From: Opitutia bacterium
GTDB taxonomy: Bacteria > Verrucomicrobiota > Verrucomicrobiia > Opitutales > T3Sed10-336
Assembly: GCA_003566375.1 (NCBI GenBank)
Contig: PXDN01000300.1
Span: 1 to 35,445 of the forward strand
Reading direction: 5' to 3'
DNA: 35,445 nt
Part shown: piece by piece, positions 16,015 to 22,053 of the stretch
Numbering within the stretch: position 1 is the stretch's first letter
Layout: every line of letters begins with the position of its first letter
Position numbers and translations under genes: made by a program
The notes under the pieces: model-generated
Told to the model about the DNA's origin: nothing
Database searches by the model: none
Seen by the model: the letters and a program-made list of their open reading frames with translations, nothing else

Positions 16015-17188
16015 AACTCTCCTCCGCCGTTTGGCCGGAAATCTCCGGGGCGTCGGCGATGCGGTCCACCATGAGCGAGAGCGCCCCGTCACAGGTCACG
16101 TTGCAGGCGGTGCCGAAACTGTCCTGCGCCATGTAGAGGGCGATCATCAGGCCGAGGGCGGCTTCGGGAAAGCCCAGCATCCCCTGCAGCAGGGCGAGGG
16201 CGGTCATGACCGCTCCGCCCGGCGCTCCCGGCGCGGCCACCATGGTGACCCCGAGGGTCAGCACAAACGGGATCATCGCCAAGGCCGGCGGCGGGGTCAG
16301 GTCCGGCGACAGCAGCATCACGGCGATGGCGCAGCCAACCAGGGTGATGGTGCTGCCGGCGAGGTGGATGGTGGCGAACAGCGGGACCGCGAAATTGGCC
16401 AGGGCCGGGCGGACGCCGTTGGCCTTGTTCTGCCGCAGCGAAACCGGAATGGTGGCCGCGCTCGACATGGTTCCCAGGGCGGTGAAATAGGCGGGCAGCA
16501 TCGTGATGAGGCTCTTGACCGGGGATTTCCCGGTGACGGCTCCAGCCAGCAGAAAGAGCACGGTCAGCCAAAGCCAGTGCAAAACGAGGATGAAAACCAG
16601 CACCTGCCCGAAAACCCGCAAGGTGGCGAAAACGGTTCCCTCCAGGGCCAGCTCGGCGAAAATGCCGGCGATGTAGTAGGGCAGCAGCGGAATGATCAGC
16701 TTGCCGATCAACCACTCGATCACGCCGCGGCCTTCATCGGCCAGCGCCCGCAGGCGCTCCGCCCCGGAGGCGGCGATGCCGATGCCAAACACGAAGGCGG
16801 CCACCAGCGCGGTGGAGAGCGGGAGCACCGGCGGCACTTCCAGTCGGAAAAACGGTTCCAAAACACGGCCGGCTTCCGCCGTTTCCCCCGGTTCGCCGGC
16901 CAGCAGCGGAATGATCCACAGCCCGAGCAGGACGGCGAGGGTCCCGGCCAGGATGGTCGAGCTGTAGGCCGTTCCGACCGTGATGCCGAGCAGTTTGCCG
17001 CCGCTGCGCCCGAGGCTGGCGATCCCGCTCATGATGAAGAACAGGATGATCAGCGGAATGGCGAACCCGATGAATTGCCCGAAAAGCGATTTGAAGGTGA
17101 GGAGCAACCGCAGCGGCCAGTCCGGCGAGACCAGCCCGAGGAGGATACCGATGACAATGCCTGCCAGAAGTCGGAGAATCAGTTTCAT
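16013..17188 (-). CDS. DAACS-family cation-coupled symporter with an atypical substrate site
   Basis: A 391-residue inner-membrane transporter of the dicarboxylate/amino acid:cation symporter (SDF, GltPh-like) family. The first re-entrant hairpin motif is seen as GTMSSAATIPVS, TM7 as ATIHLAGSTITL, the second hairpin as VAAPGAPGGAVMTAL, and TM8 as QDSFGTACNVTCDGA. Against GltPh the TM8 aspartate (394), threonine (398), asparagine (401) and aspartate (405) are kept, but the arginine at 397 that binds the side-chain carboxylate of aspartate is replaced by glycine, and TM7 lacks the NMDGT motif. A neutral or non-amino-acid substrate is therefore more likely than glutamate or aspartate. The ATG at 17188 starts a normal first helix. 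Four hairpin repeats lie 57-220 nt upstream. Confidence 0.92.
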   Translation of the reverse strand: MKLILRLLAGIVIGILLGLVSPDWPLRLLLTFKSLFGQFIGFAIPLIILFFIMSGIASLGRSGGKLLGITVGTAYSSTILAGTLAVLLGLWIIPLLAGEPGETAEAGRVLEPFFRLEVPPVLPLSTALVAAFVFGIGIAASGAERLRALADEGRGVIEWLIGKLIIPLLPYYIAGIFAELALEGTVFATLRVFGQVLVFILVLHWLWLTVLFLLAGAVTGKSPVKSLITMLPAYFTALGTMSSAATIPVSLRQNKANGVRPALANFAVPLFATIHLAGSTITLVGCAIAVMLLSPDLTPPPALAMIPFVLTLGVTMVAAPGAPGGAVMTALALLQGMLGFPEAALGLMIALYMAQDSFGTACNVTCDGALSLMVDRIADAPEISGQTAEES

Positions 17189-17244
17189 GGTGGAAAATTT
17201 TGGATACCGCGCCGAGATTGGAAAACCCCAGCCGCCGGGTCAAC

Positions 17245-17408
17245 CCCGTGGCATCAAGCCTTGCTCGATGACCAAGCGGGCCATGCCATCCCGTGGCATC
17301 AAGCCTTGCTCGATGACCTGCACCCGCGCCTGGGATCGAGCCATCCCCGTGGCATCGAGCCTTGCTCGATGACCCAACCATCCCGTGGCATCGAGCCTTG
17401 CTCGATCA
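17245..17408. repeat. Four copies of a 29-bp hairpin repeat
   Basis: Copies at 17245-17273, 17290-17318, 17346-17374 and 17382-17408 share CCCGTGGCATCGAGCCTTGC followed by TCGATGACC. The core CATCGAGC/GCTCGATG forms a perfect 8-bp stem with a CTT loop in copy 3; copies 1 and 2 have A for G in the left arm, and copy 4 has lost the last pair. All copies have the same orientation and spacers of 16, 27 and 7 nt. The block lies between the start of the minus-strand transporter and the accessory patch, in its promoter region or leader. Confidence 0.85.
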
Positions 17409-17839
17409 TTCAGCCTTCAAGTGAGTTATTCGCTGAGCCATCCCAACTCGATTGCATGGGGTTCGTTCGAGACTCGTATCGAAAGCCCCACGCCGGAAGC
17501 AGCTTAAAAAAGTTAGACCATCCCGTGGAAAATTGCGGCTGCAGCGCTCAGGAAAGAATGAACGGGTTTCGCAAAGAGTTCGGCGAACAATCCCAGGATC
17601 GCAAATCGATTGAACATGGATCACCCAGCAGGGTCAGTCGGAGCCTCGGAAGCAAGCGGTGTTAAAATTCAAGGCGCGCCCTATTCACCGTTCCTTCGAC
17701 GTGACGTCTTTCGTTCGCTCCCCGGCAACAAGACCGGCAAGCGGAAGTCCCGTGATAACGCCGACCGGAACGCTTCGAATGGAGTGTCCGGTGAATAGGA
17801 AGCTTGAAAATCCCGGAGAATCGCCGATGCTAATCAATA
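17409..17839. other. Gene-free accessory patch
   Basis: About 430 nt without a convincing gene on either strand. Open frames exist but their translations are compositionally unlike proteins. The base composition is more balanced than that of the flanking genes. Together with the hairpin repeats before it and the broken antitoxin after it, this looks like decayed horizontally acquired DNA. The start codon area of the antitoxin remnant has GGAGAA about 24 nt upstream. Confidence 0.45.
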
Positions 17840-18026
17840 ATGGACGCAGCAAAAATCATTGCAGACATCCAACGCCTCTCCGAAATGAGCGGTGTGAGGT
17901 GGTTGAGTTCGTTCGCCGCCTGCCTAACGCCGAGACGGTTGCGCGATGGAGGAAGCCGAGCACCCCGAGAAACTGGAGCGGTTTGATTCGGCCTCGGACC
18001 TCTTCAAAAAACTGGCTGTGGAATAG
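17840..18026 (+). pseudogene. Antitoxin-like gene inactivated by two single-base deletions
   Basis: Three consecutive frames join into one 62-residue protein. Frame one gives MDAAKIIADIQRLSEM; frame two gives ERCEVVEFVRRLPNAETV; frame three gives AMEEAEHPEKLERFDSASDL then FKKLAVE and a TAG at 18024-18026. Restoring one base after GAAATG (near 17887) and one after GTTGC (near 17942) gives an uninterrupted frame. The pattern (short N-terminal helix I-x-x-I-x-x-L, E-x-x-VV-FV-R-LP-N-E-T, AM-EA, then a D-LF-x-L tail) resembles small antitoxins paired with RelE/HicA/BrnT-type toxins in many Verrucomicrobiota and Cyanobacteria. No toxin gene follows. The family assignment is by pattern only. Confidence 0.6.
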
Positions 18027-18079
18027 TGCTGGAGGTCCGGGCGACATCTCATTTTTGTCAATTTTCAGGTATTGGTTTG

Positions 18080-18961
18080 ATGCAACGGCTGACCATTTTA
18101 CTTATCCTTACGTTAATAACGCCTAGCTTGTTTGCGCTTCAGAAGCAGCACGACTTTGGTTCTCCCGAGCTTGACGGGTTTTATGCCGACCTCGGAACCC
18201 TGTCGCATATCTCGAAAACCGTTATTTCCGCTCATGCTGACGGCCCAAATGCCGACGTTATAGAAAATGGAATTCAGGAAAGATTCGATGATTCGCGTTC
18301 GCGCGGTCTATCTCCTCACCACCGGGTCCAGCTTGTGGATTCAGTGGGCGATCCGAACACCACGGCAGAGCTAAGGATAACGGTTTCCCAGAAGGCAGGA
18401 CGGAACGGCCTTTCGATCCTTTTAATCGATCATAGCATCAAGTCCGAGGTTCCGGAGCTGAGGTTTGTGCGTAGGGGATATACCGTCGACCTTCCAGCAG
18501 GGATGACGGCAAATGAAATAGCTGATACTGCTTGGCTGCATTCAGTTCTACTGCTGGGCACGATTGAGGCTGCTGGAACCAATCCAGACTTTTTGACGGA
18601 CATCAGTCTTCACGGGGTGTGGATTGGGGTCCTTCTTCACAGCATGCACCCTTCGTTTTCCGTCTACCAGCGGGTCCTGGAAATAAGACACTCCGGAGGG
18701 AGGGAAAGAGCGACGATTTCGCCTGACACCGGGGGGTTAGGTTGGATTGTTGTTCGACTACGAGATAGTTCTCTAGAAATCGAGGATCACGGAGGTATCC
18801 ACTTCACCATCCCGGTCGAGAATGTTGGCGAAGCTGAAAGGTATCTGGGCCGCTTCGATTTTGATATGCGAAGGAAAGAATATTCTTTTATACCAGCTTC
18901 TGTAGATCCCATGGACCCGTCGGTGGGATTTCGTAAAGAACAAGGCCCAACAAATCGGTAG
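18080..18961 (+). CDS. Secreted orphan protein, lower GC than its surroundings
   Basis: A 293-residue protein with a signal peptide (MQRLTILLILTLITPSLFA, cleavage before LQKQH). No family was recognised. The mature part is mixed alpha/beta with no cysteine-rich or repeat region; a hydrophobic stretch near WLHSVLLLGTIEAAG could be membrane-facing. The frame extends 18 codons upstream to 18026, but the ATG at 18080 gives the clean signal peptide. Codon use is more AT-rich and less biased to G/C at third positions than in neighbours, suggesting recent transfer. The gene ends in GGCCCAACAAATCGGTAG, where GCCCAAC fits the R'' core of an integron attC site, although no matching downstream core was found. 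Confidence 0.6.
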   Translation: MQRLTILLILTLITPSLFALQKQHDFGSPELDGFYADLGTLSHISKTVISAHADGPNADVIENGIQERFDDSRSRGLSPHHRVQLVDSVGDPNTTAELRITVSQKAGRNGLSILLIDHSIKSEVPELRFVRRGYTVDLPAGMTANEIADTAWLHSVLLLGTIEAAGTNPDFLTDISLHGVWIGVLLHSMHPSFSVYQRVLEIRHSGGRERATISPDTGGLGWIVVRLRDSSLEIEDHGGIHFTIPVENVGEAERYLGRFDFDMRRKEYSFIPASVDPMDPSVGFRKEQGPTNR

Positions 18962-19024
18962 AATCAACGAGGGCGTAAAACCCCTCCTATAAAAAAACTT
19001 TTCGTCCGGCCCGCGGCGTTACTT

Positions 19025-20029
19025 TTAAACCGTCGTTTCCCAGGCACCGCTTTTGGCCGAACGGTAGGCGGCTTCGACGATGGCCACCGCGTCCATGGTC
19101 GCCGCGAGATCGGCTTGCCGCTCGGCTTCGCCCACCTCTCCGCGGACCGCCGCGACCAGCCTGTCCACGCGGGTGGGGGACCCTTCGCCCGGAGGCACCG
19201 GAACGGGGGTCTCGCCGGGCGCTCCGGTCACGTAGCCGTCGGCGGTGTTCCAAAGGCTTTTTTTCGATCCGGTGATTTCCAAGCCGTTCAACCCGCCGGT
19301 GTGGGTCCAGGAGGTTTCCATCAACCCGCGCGCGCCGTTGGCGAAACGAAGGTGAACCGTGGCGTAATCCTCCACCTCCGGATAGTTGCCGGACTCGTTC
19401 CCGGCCTGCGCCCACACTTTATCAGCCGGGCCAAACAGGAGGCGCAGCAGGTGGAGGGCGTGGGTGCCGAGATCGATCAAGGCGCCGCCGCCGGATAGGG
19501 CGGGCTGGCAAAACCAAGCCACGTCGGGATTGTCGAACCACCGGCCGTAGGCGGCGTGGTGGGCGTTGCGGTAACGAACGGAGGTGATCTGGCCAAACGC
19601 CTCCTCCTCGATCAACCGCCGGATACCCGCCATTTGGGCAGACCAGGGCTGAAAGTATCCGCAAAACAACGTCGTTTCTGGATGCTGTTCGAGAAGGGAC
19701 CGCACCCGCTTCAGGTCGGCGGTGGAGGTCACCAGCGGTTTCTCGCAAAACACCGGTTTGCCCACGGGAATCACCGCTTCCAGCAGCGGCAGGTGGCGGG
19801 TGTTTTCCGCGCAGATGATGAAGCCGTCGGTTTCCGGGTCATGGATCACCGCGGCGGCATCGGCGGTAAATTGCGCTCCCGCGCTTTCGGCGTAGCGCCG
19901 CCCGCGTTCCTCCACATCGTCCCAGATCATGCGCGCCCGCCGGCCGTCACCGGCCTGGGCGATGTTGTCGAGGAAGCTTTTGGTGTGGATGTGGGCGGTG
20001 GAGAGAAACGAGATGGTGACAGGTTGCAT
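19025..20029 (-). CDS. Gfo/Idh/MocA family oxidoreductase
   Basis: A 334-residue NAD(P)-dependent oxidoreductase. The N-terminal Rossmann part is degenerate at the glycine motif (FLSTAHIHTKSF instead of GxGxxG), but the family EKP motif (FCEKPLVTS) is intact. The C-terminal domain has the QPALSGGGALIDLGTHALHL string that contributes the active-site aspartate and histidine. Family members oxidise or epimerise sugars, inositols and related polyols. The start ATG at 20029 is unambiguous. It lies 31 nt downstream of the other Gfo/Idh/MocA gene on the same strand, so the pair is likely an operon. The modified nucleotide loop (AHIHT) is a subgroup feature seen in other Verrucomicrobiota and Planctomycetes sequences, as far as can be recalled. 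Confidence 0.9.
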   Translation of the reverse strand: MQPVTISFLSTAHIHTKSFLDNIAQAGDGRRARMIWDDVEERGRRYAESAGAQFTADAAAVIHDPETDGFIICAENTRHLPLLEAVIPVGKPVFCEKPLVTSTADLKRVRSLLEQHPETTLFCGYFQPWSAQMAGIRRLIEEEAFGQITSVRYRNAHHAAYGRWFDNPDVAWFCQPALSGGGALIDLGTHALHLLRLLFGPADKVWAQAGNESGNYPEVEDYATVHLRFANGARGLMETSWTHTGGLNGLEITGSKKSLWNTADGYVTGAPGETPVPVPPGEGSPTRVDRLVAAVRGEVGEAERQADLAATMDAVAIVEAAYRSAKSGAWETTV

Positions 20030-20060
20030 GATAATCTGGATACAGGTGGGGATGCCCGCT

Positions 20061-21110
20061 TCAGGCGAGTGCGATCTCCCGGTTTTGTTTGGAGGATTCG
20101 TAGATTCCTTCGAGAATGCCGATCACCTTCAGGCTGTCGGTGTAAGGGACGGGGGAGGGGTCGCTCCCGCGCACCGCCTTGGCGAAGGCGAGGATTTCCT
20201 CGGTGTGCGACGGCTGCAGGCCGCTGGCCGGCAGCACGGTGGCGTCCACCAGGGCGCGGTTGAAAACGGAGGCGTATTCGCCGGAGGGCCAGTGGATGCT
20301 TCCGTTTTTGCCGAAAATCTGGGCGCTGAAGTCCTGGGACTCTTTCTGGTGATGGAGCCAGGAGGCTTCCAGAACCATGGTGGCGCCGTTTTCAAAATGA
20401 ATGAACCCGGAGGCAAAATCCTCCACCCCGACGAGATCGCGGTCCCACTCGCCCCAACCGCCGGGAATGTCCCAGCCCTTGGCAAAATTGGTGTGGACGC
20501 GTCCGCTGACCCGCACCGCCTTCGGAAAATTCATCAGCCAAAGACCGAGGTCGAGGGCGTGGACGCCGATGTCCATGCACGGGCCGCCCCCGCTGAGCGC
20601 CGGGTCGATGAACCCCGGGCGGGCCGGCATCCAGTTGCGGCGGGTGGCGTGGATGCGGGCGTAATAAACCTCGCCGAGGTCGCGTTCCTCCAGGAACCGC
20701 TTGATGGCGACGGCGGCCGGGGTGAACCGCTGGTTTTGGGCGACCATGAGAATCCCCTTGGCCTTGGCGGCGGCCTCCCCGATCCGGTGGATGTCGGCGG
20801 TGGTGGTGGCGAGCGGTTTTTCGCAGAGCACGTTTTTGCCGGCCTCAAGGGCGGCGATCACGATTTCGGTGTGCAGTTGGTTGGGCGTGCAAACATCGAC
20901 GATGTCGATTGCGGGGTCCGCCACCAAATCCCGGTAGTCGGTGTGGACGGACGGGATCTTGAAATCCCCGGCCAGTTTTTCCGCCGTTTCCCGGTGGCTG
21001 TCGCAAGCCGCCGCCACTTCACAATCCGGAACCGCCGCCCAGCCGGGCATGTGAAAGGCGCGCGTCACGCCTCCGGAACCGACCACCCCAACTTTCAGTT
21101 TTGAAGCCAT
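20061..21110 (-). CDS. Gfo/Idh/MocA family oxidoreductase
   Basis: A 349-residue protein with a typical Rossmann start, KVGVVGSGGVTRAFHMPGW, and the family motifs VCTPNQLHTE and LCEKPLATT. The C-terminal domain shows DPALSGGGPCMDIGVHALDL, the GG-x-x-x-D-x-G-x-H active-site region. It probably oxidises or reduces a sugar-derived substrate, but the sequence does not reveal which. The ATG at 21110 is preferred to the frame start at 21170 because it places the glycine motif at residues 10-16. With the downstream paralogue it forms a two-gene unit; the pair may act in sequence on one sugar. A thioredoxin-fold gene lies upstream with a gap of about 95 nt. Confidence 0.93.
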   Translation of the reverse strand: MASKLKVGVVGSGGVTRAFHMPGWAAVPDCEVAAACDSHRETAEKLAGDFKIPSVHTDYRDLVADPAIDIVDVCTPNQLHTEIVIAALEAGKNVLCEKPLATTTADIHRIGEAAAKAKGILMVAQNQRFTPAAVAIKRFLEERDLGEVYYARIHATRRNWMPARPGFIDPALSGGGPCMDIGVHALDLGLWLMNFPKAVRVSGRVHTNFAKGWDIPGGWGEWDRDLVGVEDFASGFIHFENGATMVLEASWLHHQKESQDFSAQIFGKNGSIHWPSGEYASVFNRALVDATVLPASGLQPSHTEEILAFAKAVRGSDPSPVPYTDSLKVIGILEGIYESSKQNREIALA

Positions 21111-21204
21111 GGTCCTGAGGTTGATGGCCGAAAACCGTCCGGAAGCAAGCCGGAACAGCGGCGGTGGCACGAGACCGGGTGGGATTTGGCCCCGGAACCC
21201 CGGT

Positions 21205-21933
21205 TTACCGGCCCTGGGTTTCCAGATGCCGCCGGATGTCGCGCATGACCGCCGTTGGGCCGCGGTAGCGCCCGTTCACGTAGCTGCTCGACAAAACTTC
21301 CCCGCCGCCGTCGATGAAGACCAGATTGGGAATGCCGCTGCCGGAATACTTCTTCAACAGATCCATTTGGTTGATCCGGTTGTGCCGCACGGCCGGCCAC
21401 GGAATGTTGAAATCCCGCATGTAGCCCTCCATATTGGAAGGGCTGCTGTCCCGGCTGACCAAAATGATTTCAAAATCCGGATGTTTTTCGCGCATCTCCC
21501 CGTAAAAATCGACCAGCCGGGGGGTGAAGTTGCGGCAAGGGCCGCACCAGGCGGCCGAGTAGTAGAGGGCGAAAAGCGTTTTATCCTCCACGGTGTCGGC
21601 GGGCAGGTTGGCCACCCGCCGTCCCCGCACGCCGACCAAATTTCCCCGCAACTCCCGCGCCACCTTTTCACGGGCCTCCTCCGCCTTCGCCTGTTCCGCC
21701 AATTGTTCGGCCCGTTCCCGCACCCGCTGCTGGTCTTCCTCCACGAGGTTGGCGATCGGGTAGCGGAACGTTTGTCCGTCCCGCTCAAAAACCACGATTC
21801 TTTCCTCCACGGCGGTGACGGTGGCGGTCATGGTCTGCCCGTCTTGGTTGGTCCAGGTATCGGGCGAATCCGCCGCGGACAGTGCTGAGAGGGTGATCAG
21901 AAACAAAAACAAGCAAACGGGGCGCGATTTCAT
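21205..21933 (-). CDS. Exported thioredoxin-fold protein (nucleoredoxin/TryX-like)
   Basis: A 242-residue protein. Residues 1-21 form a signal peptide (LITLSALSAADS). Residues about 22-65 form an SHD1-like small domain (TWTNQDGQTMTATVTAVEER through FRYPIANLVEEDQ), common in Planctomycetes and Verrucomicrobiota exported proteins. A charged helix rich in E, A and R spans 66-97. The thioredoxin domain follows, with W129-C-G-P-C133 and a cis-proline region GIPNLVFID. The nucleoredoxin-like insert (RDSSPSNMEGYM, W-AV) indicates the tryparedoxin branch. It presumably reduces or isomerises disulfides in the periplasm. The frame continues to 23202, but only the ATG at 21933 gives a signal peptide; the rest is antisense to the neighbouring FG-GAP gene. 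Confidence 0.9.
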   Translation of the reverse strand: MKSRPVCLFLFLITLSALSAADSPDTWTNQDGQTMTATVTAVEERIVVFERDGQTFRYPIANLVEEDQQRVRERAEQLAEQAKAEEAREKVARELRGNLVGVRGRRVANLPADTVEDKTLFALYYSAAWCGPCRNFTPRLVDFYGEMREKHPDFEIILVSRDSSPSNMEGYMRDFNIPWPAVRHNRINQMDLLKKYSGSGIPNLVFIDGGGEVLSSSYVNGRYRGPTAVMRDIRRHLETQGR

Positions 21934-22053
21934 AATGGTTTTAGTATGGAGCGATTGCTCATATTGGCAAGCGCCGGGCGCATCCGAAGGGCAACCGGGT
22001 TCCGTGGGAAAACACCTCTTGCGGTTGAACGGTTTCGGTGGTGAATTCGCCAA

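Noticed and set aside
17245-17408. CRISPR array from the four 29-bp repeats
   Set aside because: Spacers are 7, 16 and 27 nt and unequal, repeats form full hairpins, and no cas gene is nearby.
17409-17839. A small gene in the accessory patch
   Set aside because: Open frames are short, lack motifs, and overlap each other without codon bias.
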